Source of the DNA: Sulfurisphaera ohwakuensis
GTDB taxonomy: Archaea; Thermoproteota; Thermoprotei_A; Sulfolobales; Sulfolobaceae
Assembly (NCBI RefSeq): GCF_009729055.1
Contig: NZ_CP045484.1
Coordinates: forward strand, 2,216,872-2,280,871
Reading direction: 5' to 3'
Length of the DNA stretch: 64,000 nt
Shown here: positions 51,702-63,124 of the stretch, one piece after another
Position numbering within the stretch: the first letter of the stretch is position 1
Layout of the letters: every line of letters begins with the position of its first letter
Program-made: the position numbers and the translations under genes
Notes under the pieces: model-generated
Database searches by the model: none
Seen by the model: the letters and a program-made list of their open reading frames with translations, nothing else
What the model was told of the DNA's origin: nothing

Positions 51702-51725
51702 TCTAGAGTCTTAAGTTAGGACTCT
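51702..51725. promoter_or_regulatory. Probable SegB site at the segAB promoter
   Basis: TCTAGA (51702-51707) overlaps AGAGTC (51705-51710), which forms an inverted repeat with GACTCT (51720-51725) over a 9-bp spacer. It begins two bases upstream of the segA ATG. S. solfataricus SegB binds TAGAGTCTAGA-like palindromes in this position, so it is likely an autoregulatory and segregation site. Confidence 0.6.
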
Positions 51726-51818
51726 TAATTTTAGATTCTTCACATAATACTCTTCTAAGTCAGTTTGCAAATTACCAGTTAAAAAAGGTTGTAATAAAAG
51801 CAAAAATCCTTAAAAATA

Positions 51819-52786
<968 letters not shown>

Positions 52787-52796
<10 letters not shown>

Positions 52797-54163
52797 TCCC
52801 AAAGCACCTTAACTTCTTTACTTTTTATTTTGCATCCTCCAAACATTTTACAAGGATTGAACAAATTATTTGGATCAAATTTGTTCTTAATCATCTTTAG
52901 TATTTCCAATTCCTTTTCATTGTAGTAAATATTCATATATTTAATTTTTTCAATACCAATTCCGTGTTCTCCTGACGGAACTCCTCCATGTTCTATTACA
53001 AACTTTTCGATCTCATCGCTAGCTCTTACAGCTCTCATAAAACTATCAAAATCATCTGGATCATATGAGATTAAGGGATGTAAGTTTCCATCACCAGCGT
53101 GAAATACGTTAGCGATATAGACTCTATACCTTTCGGCTACACTTGATATAAACTCTAAAACATTTGGCAAATCACTTCGTAGAACATTACAATCTAATGT
53201 AATATAAGCTGGAGAAATAGTTCCCATAGCTGGAAATGCTCCTTTCCTCGCATTCCAGAATCTAGAGTCATCAGTTGGTATTATTACTTCTCCCTCATTC
53301 TCTTCTATTGCTCTCTTCACTCTACTCTCTTCCTCATTTACCTGAATATTATGACCATCTAATTCTATGAGAAGTATAGCCTCTACATCTGGAAGCCCAG
53401 CTCTATATCTACTTTTTTCTATAGCCCTTATAGCATTTCTATCCATTAATTCTAATGCAGATGGTATTACACCATTTTCAAAAACACTAATAATCGCTTT
53501 ACCCGCATCTTTTATACTATTAAATATTCCAATCACAGTCTTCTTAGATAATGGCTTTGGAAATAAGCGCAATTTTGCTCTTAATATTGCACCTAAAGTT
53601 CCTTCAGCCCCTATGAATAAGCTAGATAGGTTCAAATATGGAGTTGGATAGAATTCTTCGACTTCGCCATTTGGTAGAATAACTTTAAGCGAGATTACGC
53701 TATTAAACGTTGGACCATATTTCACTACATGAATACCACCAGAATCATGGGAGATATTTCCTCCAATACTAGATACTTGAAAACTAGCGGGATCTGGTGC
53801 ATAAAATAAATGAGACGGTGCATTTTTTGTTACCATTGCGTTAACTATACCGGGACCTACTTCTATTTCAAACCCCTTTTGGGAATAAACTTTGTTTAGC
53901 CTACAAAGAGAAACTATATATTCATCCTCTTCTATGGGAACTGTAGCACCGCTTAAACTTGTACCCGATCCTCTAATTATAATCTTCTTTTTGTTATGTA
54001 TAAGTTCACGTATTACTTCTATTGTTTCTTCTTCATTACCAGGTAATATAACGGCTTCTGGTTCTTTTTTAACTGCAGTTAGGCCATCAAATCCATATAA
54101 CTTTTTATCCTCAGTAGTGATCACCCATCTATCGCCAACGATTTCTTTTAACTTTTTTAGCAT
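52787..54163 (-). CDS. GlcD-like FAD-linked 2-hydroxyacid dehydrogenase
   Basis: A 458-residue flavoprotein of the FAD-binding type 4 (PCMH) family, oxidising D-lactate, glycolate or another 2-hydroxyacid. It has VILPGNEEETIEV, the FAD-pyrophosphate loop RGSGTSLSGATVP, SIGGNISHDSGG, GAEGTLGAI and the C-terminal HAGDGNLHP and GEHGIGIEK. Its TATA (TTTAAACT, about 54185-54192) lies across the start codon of the divergent glcE-like gene. It forms an operon with the Fe-S subunit. Confidence 0.93.
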
Positions 54164-54191
54164 CAGTAGTGATTGATTTATGTAGTTTAAA

Positions 54192-55187
54192 TTGCTTATA
54201 CATAATGCTGATTGTAAAGAAATATATTACCCCTCTTCTTATGAAGAAGTAGTTAATTTGATTAGAAAGGCTAACGAGCAGAAATTAACTGTACATCCTT
54301 TCGGATTAGGGACAAATCATATAGGTAAACAGCTTTTTGCAGATGTTTGTATTTCTATGTCTAAATTGAATAAAATAATAGAAATTTCAAAATCAGATTT
54401 ATATGTTGTTGCTCAAGCAGGAGTCTCTGTGGATATGCTAGAAGAAGCTATAAAGAGCGAGGGGTTATTTCTTCCATTTACTTATTCTGGTACTTTAGGT
54501 GGTTTAGCCTCTACAAATAAACCATCGATTTTTTCATTGCTTTACCCTTATCCTAAAGACTTCATATTAGGTGCAAAAATAGTAACTGGCAATGGAGAAA
54601 TAATAAGAAGTGGAAGTAAAACAACAAAATTTTCTAGCGGATATAAAATATGGAAAGTCTTATCTGGAGCTTTAGGTAGCCTCGGAATTTACTTAGAGTT
54701 AATATTTCGTCTAATTCCAAAACCTGAAATGATAGCATATGCTGAGGTAGAAGATCCTTTTAGATATATTTCTCTTAGACCGTGGGGAATACTATCAACT
54801 GTAAATAGTGGTAAAATTACAAATTACTTAATATTTGGTGGGTTTGCCAATTTTATAAAGAAAGTGAGCGAAGAATATTCAATTAACTTTAGTGAAGGCT
54901 TACCAAAAATAGGCTTAGAATGTGAAAAAATACTCGGAATAATAACTGCTAGGGGGGAAGAAATTGAAGTATTAAGGCTATTTCAAAAAGGAATAGCATA
55001 TGTGGGTGCAGGTTACGTTAGAGTTTGTGACCCTAATGCTTTAAAATTAAGAGACAATGGATATACAGTGATAATAGAAAAAGGTTGCCAAGATGATGAA
55101 AAATGTTTTGGTTTTTCATATTCAACATTTAAATTAATTAAGTCAGCATTAGATCCTAACAATATTCTCATAGCGGGGTTGGATTAA
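54192..55187 (+). CDS. GlcE-like FAD-binding subunit
   Basis: A 331-residue protein with the FAD-binding type 4 domain (VHPFGLGTNHIGK, SGTLGGLASTN, SGALGSLGIYLE) but a shortened C-terminal domain, as in GlcE, the second flavin subunit of glycolate oxidase. It is divergent from glcD with only 28 bp between start codons. No ATG is in frame near the N-terminus; TTG 54192 is the best start. It likely combines with the GlcD- and GlcF-like proteins in one enzyme. Confidence 0.85.
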   Translation: MLIHNADCKEIYYPSSYEEVVNLIRKANEQKLTVHPFGLGTNHIGKQLFADVCISMSKLNKIIEISKSDLYVVAQAGVSVDMLEEAIKSEGLFLPFTYSGTLGGLASTNKPSIFSLLYPYPKDFILGAKIVTGNGEIIRSGSKTTKFSSGYKIWKVLSGALGSLGIYLELIFRLIPKPEMIAYAEVEDPFRYISLRPWGILSTVNSGKITNYLIFGGFANFIKKVSEEYSINFSEGLPKIGLECEKILGIITARGEEIEVLRLFQKGIAYVGAGYVRVCDPNALKLRDNGYTVIIEKGCQDDEKCFGFSYSTFKLIKSALDPNNILIAGLD

Positions 55188-55666
55188 TGAGCGAGTATTT
55201 TCTTAATTTTAATGGAGAAAAAATCTTTGTTATACTTATAGGTCATGCTGAGAATAAATACTATCTTTATTATCCAAAAGGAGATACTTTAGTAATACTA
55301 GATGATAAGGGAAATATTGAAATGAAAGAAATCCTTGAAGTAATAGGTGAAGCCCCTTCAGGCTTTAAGGTAGCCGAATTATCCGAGCCTTGGGAAAAAG
55401 TGAAGAATAGAAAAGTAGTATGGAATATAGTTAATGAGGAAATTGAAGGAGATAACGTATATGTGGTTGTTAAGAACGTAAAAGATTACAGAATAATCGA
55501 AAATTCATCTGCTCCAGATAGATTAAAATACTATATATTTAAAGATGCGGATCCGTGGGAATTTAAGGATTGGTGTTGCGTACTAATAGTCTCGACAAAG
55601 GATATTAATGAGCTTCCTCCATCATTTAAAAAAGTATATTTTGATGAGAATAAAATAAAATTCTAG
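55187..55666 (+). CDS. Unknown protein, coupled to glcE-like gene
   Basis: A 159-residue soluble beta-rich protein without recognised motif; two adjacent cysteines in DWCCVLIV (about 136-137). It starts with ATG overlapping the glcE stop (TAATGA), so translation is coupled. It may be a cofactor or assembly protein for the oxidase; inference from position only. Confidence 0.7.
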   Translation: MSEYFLNFNGEKIFVILIGHAENKYYLYYPKGDTLVILDDKGNIEMKEILEVIGEAPSGFKVAELSEPWEKVKNRKVVWNIVNEEIEGDNVYVVVKNVKDYRIIENSSAPDRLKYYIFKDADPWEFKDWCCVLIVSTKDINELPPSFKKVYFDENKIKF

Positions 55667-55728
55667 TATGTATGATTGATTAATTCTTCTTCTAAAAAAG
55701 TAAAAAAGTTAAATTGAATCAACTAAAA

Positions 55729-58513
<2,785 letters not shown>

Positions 58514-58650
58514 AATTGTCAATATTCTTATTCTTTTTGAGGTATATAAGTAAATTTGAAAAATAATTAATATTTCACTACATATTTTTAAAACATATTT
58601 ACATTAGAATTCGGAGTATGATGTTTAATTTATTAGTATTGTATTTTTAA

Positions 58651-59457
58651 TTAAAAACTAGGTAATTTGTAAATTAAACCATTTAATATAATCTCTTTAT
58701 TTATACTATTCTTCTTATAGTCATAGTATAACTCTGCTTTGCTTTCTGCTGTTAAAGTATCACCATTTATAACATCATCTCTTTTAGCCTTTCCCTGAAT
58801 TATGTTAAAGTAAAATTCTCCATTTCTCATATTAATTTCAATTTTATTTTTATATGGGTACACATTATTGCTTAAAATTGTAAGATGAAATATTGATTTT
58901 AGTGATGTGAATAAATTTACACTAACTTTATTTCGCGATTGTAATACTTGTGTTACACTCCTAAAATCTGTGAATATGTTCCTTTTTCTATCATAACTTT
59001 TCACAATTCCATTCTCAAATTCTACGATTATATCATCATCATTTTGAGTTTTTATTGCTTTCTCCATATCTTCTATGTTTGAATAAGGCATAAAAGTGAA
59101 TCTCACTTTTCCATTTAATATTACAGCTCTAGGAGGAATCCAATTATTTTTAATTATCATAATTTCAGTTTTTTCACTTATTGGTATAGCATAATAAATA
59201 AAGTGGGTAAAAATTTCTTCTGATTCAGTATTTAATATTTTTATTGCTTCTTTTATAAATAAATCTCTACTATAACTATATTTTTTGAAAATATCTCCTA
59301 ATTTGGAATCTAGCTTTTTTACCATTTTTTTTAATAAATCATCTTCTAAATAAAATGATATTAGCGGAACCAAATTGTTTTTCTCTGAAAAATCTAAAGC
59401 TTCACTAATTACTGATTTTAAGCTATTGATTTGCATGAGAAGTTCTACTGATTGCAC
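58651..59457 (-). CDS. Unknown protein, possibly START/polyketide-cyclase-free alpha/beta protein
   Basis: A 268-residue soluble protein with helical residues 1-90 and a beta-rich C-terminal half. Regular motifs are absent and I do not recognise a family; the call name only marks that no common fold is evident. GTG 59457 opens the frame; ATG 59436 (MQINSLK) is an alternative. An inverted repeat (59458-59493) surrounds its TATA-like TTAATTAATCC. Two or three basal hydrophobic patches but no membrane helix. Confidence 0.7.
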   Translation of the reverse strand: MQSVELLMQINSLKSVISEALDFSEKNNLVPLISFYLEDDLLKKMVKKLDSKLGDIFKKYSYSRDLFIKEAIKILNTESEEIFTHFIYYAIPISEKTEIMIIKNNWIPPRAVILNGKVRFTFMPYSNIEDMEKAIKTQNDDDIIVEFENGIVKSYDRKRNIFTDFRSVTQVLQSRNKVSVNLFTSLKSIFHLTILSNNVYPYKNKIEINMRNGEFYFNIIQGKAKRDDVINGDTLTAESKAELYYDYKKNSINKEIILNGLIYKLPSF

Positions 59458-59493
59458 AAATAGAGATTTTTGGATTAATTAAAAACTCTATTT
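59458..59493. promoter_or_regulatory. Inverted repeat around promoter of gene ending at 58651
   Basis: AAATAGAG (59458-59465) pairs with CTCTATTT (59486-59493), and the adjacent TTTTT and AAAAA extend the symmetry. It encloses TGGATTAATT, the likely BRE/TATA of the minus-strand gene, so a bound regulator would mask the promoter. Confidence 0.4.
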
Positions 59494-59553
59494 CTCTATA
59501 AAGGTAGACATAGTCCATAATTTATATAGTTAAAAAATAGTTTAATTATAGCA

Positions 59554-59577
59554 TTTCACTAGTGAAACAGAGTGAAA
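59554..59577. promoter_or_regulatory. Probable operator: three TTTCACT/AGTGAAA half-sites
   Basis: TTTCACTAGTGAAA (59554-59567) is a perfect 14-bp palindrome. It is followed after CAG by a further AGTGAAA (59571-59577). The two direct AGTGAAA copies are spaced exactly 10 bp, one helical turn. It sits just upstream of ATTTAAAAAC (59589-59598), the TATA box of the secreted protein gene at 59620. Confidence 0.55.
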
Positions 59578-59619
59578 TAGCGATATACATTTAAAAACGA
59601 AACGCTTTATCAAAGAGTG

Positions 59620-60093
59620 ATGAAAACCCTATTAATTGGATTAATAGCAATGGTAGCTGTAGCTACAGGGATTTTTGTAGCTGGAGTGAACGGATATGGG
59701 CCAATAGCATATATCTCTTATCATGTGCAAGTAAGTAATTCTACATCTCAGATAATCCCGGCATATATTAATTTAGGAAACATAACTCCTGGAGAAAAAG
59801 GAAATATTACATCTAATGCTACTATAATTCTCTCAAGTAATGGAACTTATGTTATTCAACTACTTCATGTAGAGAAATTAAGTAAGGTATTCAGCGAGTT
59901 TAATATAACTATTGAAATAGGAAATAAAACATTATTACTTAATTTATATCAAACCAAAGTTAATGTTAATTTAACTGCAGGAAAATATATAGTTTATATA
60001 AAAATATTTTATCAAGTCTTAAACCATCCTAAGGGAGATCTTAACGTCATGAAAGAACCACTATTAATAATTCATCCAAAAGGTAATGAATAA
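59620..60093 (+). CDS. Small secreted or anchored protein
   Basis: A protein of about 157 residues. Residues 1-25 are a signal peptide or N-terminal anchor (MKTLLIGLIAMVAVATGIFVAG); the rest is a beta-sandwich-like domain with seven or so N-glycosylation sequons (NST, NIT, NAT, NGT and others). GTG 59617 is in frame just before the ATG. The ATTTAAAAAC box lies about 27 bp upstream, preceded by a probable operator, so it is likely a regulated gene. No family recognised. Confidence 0.75.
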   Translation: MKTLLIGLIAMVAVATGIFVAGVNGYGPIAYISYHVQVSNSTSQIIPAYINLGNITPGEKGNITSNATIILSSNGTYVIQLLHVEKLSKVFSEFNITIEIGNKTLLLNLYQTKVNVNLTAGKYIVYIKIFYQVLNHPKGDLNVMKEPLLIIHPKGNE

Positions 60094-60124
60094 AGTAAAT
60101 TATTTTTTCTTTCTTTCAGTGTTT

Positions 60125-60181
60125 GTTTATGATGACCGCGTCCTTAACTGATTTATGAAGAGATCCACCGGGACTGATCAT
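60125..60181 (+). ncRNA. C/D box sRNA (2'-O-methylation guide)
   Basis: All four boxes are in order with family spacing: C box ATGATGA (60129-60135), a 12-nt guide (60136-60147), D' box CTGA (60148-60151), C' box ATGAAGA (60155-60161), a second 12-nt guide (60162-60173), D box CTGA (60174-60177). It lies in the 84-bp space between two convergent genes and just touches the downstream stop codon. Predicted targets contain UUAAGGACGCGG and UCCCGGUGGAUC. Target molecules are not identified. Confidence 0.85.
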
Positions 60182-60894
60182 TCTAACTCCTTAATTTCAA
60201 AATGTTTATATTCTTTAAGTCTTTCAATTCTAAAACTCATATAGGAAAGAGGATTAATATCAATAACAATTTGTCCTTCTTTATCTCCTAATTCACCTAT
60301 AGGTTTTGCCTCAATAAATCTTCCTCTGGGCGAAGGTACATATGCTATACTCATGCCTAAATACTCTGGAGGAGAAAAAGTATTTGCATTTACTAGTGCT
60401 ATTCTATTTTCTAATACTCTTACTTTTAGGTATTCTCTCCATAAATCTATTCCATCTTTAGGAATTTTTGAGGGAACTAGCAATATTTCTACTCCTTTGA
60501 GAAACATTTCTCTAATTATTTCTGGGAAGTCTACATCATAACATATTGCTATTCCTATCTTTATTCCTCTGTATTTAAAAATTATAGCTGAACTACCTGA
60601 AAGCAATCTATTTTTTTCATCACCGAAGAGATGTATTTTCTTAGCTATAGCCTTTATTTCTCCATTAGGGTCAATTAAAGGAGAGATAATTGAGACTCCG
60701 TCTTCTACTGCCCCTGGTATAATATATGCTGTATATTTCTTAGCTAGCTGTTGAAAATTATGTAATGGTAAATCATCTAGTGTTTTTATCCATTTTTCTG
60801 GTAATAATACTATTTCTGCTCCAGATTTTAGAGACTCCTCAGTAAGATATAATGCATTACTTGTGTTTAATGGTTGTACTATACCAATCTTCAA
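60178..60894 (-). CDS. Carbon-nitrogen hydrolase (nitrilase superfamily)
   Basis: A 238-residue amidase-type hydrolase. The catalytic triad is visible: Glu in VLLPEKW, Lys in AKKIHLFG and Cys in IAICYDVDFPE. Slightly short (family about 260-280), resembling archaeal omega-amidase/N-carbamoyl hydrolases. Substrate unknown. It overlaps the downstream end of the CBS-HPF gene by 4 bp and is cotranscribed with it. Confidence 0.9.
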   Translation of the reverse strand: MKIGIVQPLNTSNALYLTEESLKSGAEIVLLPEKWIKTLDDLPLHNFQQLAKKYTAYIIPGAVEDGVSIISPLIDPNGEIKAIAKKIHLFGDEKNRLLSGSSAIIFKYRGIKIGIAICYDVDFPEIIREMFLKGVEILLVPSKIPKDGIDLWREYLKVRVLENRIALVNANTFSPPEYLGMSIAYVPSPRGRFIEAKPIGELGDKEGQIVIDINPLSYMSFRIERLKEYKHFEIKELE

Positions 60895-62018
60895 CCTTCC
60901 TCTGCCTTTGGCTTTCTTCCTTTTTCTTCAATTTTCTTTAACTCTCTAGTTACTCTTTCCTCCAATTTTTCTACGGCTTTCCTAACAGCAGTTACTGGAT
61001 CCCAATCAGAATCTTTACTTATGAAATCACCAATTTTTGTCACTGCTCTTGCAGTTACTTGGTAAACTTTCTTATCCTGACTTTTAGCAACTTCTTTGAA
61101 GGTAACTTTAAAGTTTATCACTTCTGTTAGCTTTTCGAGTCTTGCCAAATATCTCTCTAGAATACCATCAATCATTGCTTTAACGTCTCCTTGCTTTAAT
61201 TCACCACTCAATTTGGCTTCTATTGGCATTTCAAGTTCGAATTTCTTTGCAATAAGATTTACAACATCAATACCACTAAACATTCCCACTATCAAGTCTC
61301 CTTCAACGACCGGCATACCAGATATCTTTCTCTTTAATAAGGTCTCTAAGGCTTGTTTAACGTTCTGATTTCCATCTGTAGTAATAACTGGATATGTCAT
61401 AATTTCTCTAACTGGGAGTGCCATCAATCTTTCTTCTTCAGTTAAAATTGATGACTTCTTTTTACCTCCCTCTGAATATAGTCTGTTTACAATATCTCTA
61501 GTAGTGACAATTCCTACAAGTTTCTTGTTTTCCAAGACAGGTAATTTAGATATATGATTATTACTCATAAGCCATCTAGCTCTTGCAACTGAATCATTAG
61601 CATCTATTGTAATAACCGGACTATTCATCACTTCTCTAACTTTTGCATCTGGTATCTCTCCCTTATTAAGATAATACGATAAAAATCCTTCCCTAGTTAT
61701 AATCCCCACTAGTCGTTTCTTATCATCAACAACTATTAATGCTCTAGATTTGGTTGTATAAAATTTAGCTACAACTCTTGCTTCATCCTCACTTTCTAAG
61801 ACATTATTAGAAGGTATCATTAAATTTATTACCTTAGATTCTGGACTGACTTTTCTTCTTAGTAATTCATTATAACTTATTACACCTATGACAACTTTAT
61901 CTCTAACTACTGGAACAACCCATTGATTATTTTCTTGCATTTTAGAAATAACTTCTCTTACTCTATCACTATATGATGCAACTACCTTAGGCTCTTCCAA
62001 AAGCTCTTTTGGTATCAT
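60891..62018 (-). CDS. Four-CBS protein fused to HPF-like ribosome hibernation domain
   Basis: A 375-residue protein. Four CBS motifs (about residues 1-60, 68-120, 128-190 and 205-265) form two Bateman modules expected to bind adenine nucleotides; each repeat carries the GVI/GII-T-R type end. Residues about 275-365 fit the ribosome hibernation promoting factor fold: a first helix ([12 protein letters not shown]), strands [10 protein letters not shown] and [10 protein letters not shown], and the closing helix [19 protein letters not shown], which matches the DxYxAIDLxxDKLERQ pattern of HPF. The TATA shared with the HDAC gene supports ATG 62018; TTG 62057 is excluded. Likely ribosome-associated. 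Confidence 0.85.
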   Translation of the reverse strand: MIPKELLEEPKVVASYSDRVREVISKMQENNQWVVPVVRDKVVIGVISYNELLRRKVSPESKVINLMIPSNNVLESEDEARVVAKFYTTKSRALIVVDDKKRLVGIITREGFLSYYLNKGEIPDAKVREVMNSPVITIDANDSVARARWLMSNNHISKLPVLENKKLVGIVTTRDIVNRLYSEGGKKKSSILTEEERLMALPVREIMTYPVITTDGNQNVKQALETLLKRKISGMPVVEGDLIVGMFSGIDVVNLIAKKFELEMPIEAKLSGELKQGDVKAMIDGILERYLARLEKLTEVINFKVTFKEVAKSQDKKVYQVTARAVTKIGDFISKDSDWDPVTAVRKAVEKLEERVTRELKKIEEKGRKPKAEEG

Positions 62019-62042
62019 TAAGGAAAAATCCAGATGTGCATT

Positions 62043-62048
62043 TATATA
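62043..62048. promoter_or_regulatory. Shared palindromic TATATA between divergent genes at 62018 and 62072
   Basis: The self-complementary TATATA has its centre 27.5 bp from the minus-strand ATG and 26.5 bp from the plus-strand GTG. A near-symmetric single box would thus place both transcription starts at the first codon of each gene. No other TATA-like element lies in the 53-bp gap. Confidence 0.65.
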
Positions 62049-62071
62049 GTTTTTCAACGAGTATAATATGT

Positions 62072-63124
62072 GTGCACAAGACAGCGTTTGTATGGGATGA
62101 TAGATACTTAAACTATTCCTTCCCCGGTAACCATCCTTTTAAATCTCTAAGAGAGGCAATGACTAAGAAACTTTTAGAAGAAAGAGGGGCATTTCATGAA
62201 ATAGATATACTGCCTCCTAAAATAATTAGCGAAGAATTATTATCTCTTATACATACAAAAGAATATATAGAATTTATTAAGAGAAAGAGTGAAGAGGGTT
62301 CTGGTTTACTGGATGAAGGAGATACTCCAGCGTTTAAAGGAATTTTTGAAGCTGCTCTCATTAGAGTGAGTGGTACTGTTACAGCTGTAGAGCTTCTACA
62401 ATCTTATGATCATACTGTAAATATTGGGGGTGGATTTCATCATGCTAAAAGATCCCAAGCATCCGGTTTTTGTGTATTTAATGATGTAGCGTTAGCTATA
62501 AAGTTGGCAGAAAAAAGTTTCAAAAAAATTGCATTAGTGGATATTGATGGCCATCATGGTGATGGAACTCAATACTTGCTTTATGATGACCCAAACGTTC
62601 TGAAAGTCTCTCTTCATATGTTTCATCCTAGGTTTTTCCCGGGTACTGGAGATGAGTATGAAATAGGTTCTGGAGAGGGAAAAGGTATGACTATTAATAT
62701 TCCGTTACCTCCTGGTACTGGAGATGATATGTATCTTTACGCATTTAATGAAATAGTTGTCCCAAAGATTAAGGAGTTTAAGCCAGATCTAATCTTTCTT
62801 CTTAATGGAGGAGACTCTTACTATGAAGATCCTCTTGTAGAGCTTAAACTTTCTACAAAAGGTTATCTTGAAGTAGTAAGAACTGTTCACTCGCTTGCTC
62901 ATCAATTTGCTAATGGTAAGTTAGTTATGACAGGAGGTGGAGGATATAATTATGAAGCTACAGCAAGAATATGGGCTTTATCAATAGCAGAAATAGCTGG
63001 ATTAGATTTTACTGAATTTGAAACTTTAGAGGATTGTTGTTTAATAGCTTCTAGTGAATTTGTCAAGAAAAGAGTATTAGAAATAGTAGATAAATTAAAG
63101 AAAATACATGGTCTAAGTAACTAG
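62072..63124 (+). CDS. Histone deacetylase/AcuC-family deacetylase
   Basis: A 350-residue zinc-dependent deacetylase. The active-site residues are GGFHHA (H123, H124), the metal ligands in [10 protein letters not shown] (D159, H161), a third acid in [11 protein letters not shown] and the C-terminal Tyr in TGGGGYN. The HDAC/AcuC/AphA fold is complete. Candidate substrates are acetyl-Alba or small acetyl-amines; the sequence cannot decide. The frame reaches back to 62009, but GTG 62072 fits the TATA and the family's [12 protein letters not shown] beginning. Ends 12 bp into the convergent purT. Confidence 0.92.
   Translation: MHKTAFVWDDRYLNYSFPGNHPFKSLREAMTKKLLEERGAFHEIDILPPKIISEELLSLIHTKEYIEFIKRKSEEGSGLLDEGDTPAFKGIFEAALIRVSGTVTAVELLQSYDHTVNIGGGFHHAKRSQASGFCVFNDVALAIKLAEKSFKKIALVDIDGHHGDGTQYLLYDDPNVLKVSLHMFHPRFFPGTGDEYEIGSGEGKGMTINIPLPPGTGDDMYLYAFNEIVVPKIKEFKPDLIFLLNGGDSYYEDPLVELKLSTKGYLEVVRTVHSLAHQFANGKLVMTGGGGYNYEATARIWALSIAEIAGLDFTEFETLEDCCLIASSEFVKKRVLEIVDKLKKIHGLSN

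Noticed and set aside
53367..54176. Plus-strand frames inside glcD
   Set aside because: Antisense shadows of a complete FAD-linked dehydrogenase.
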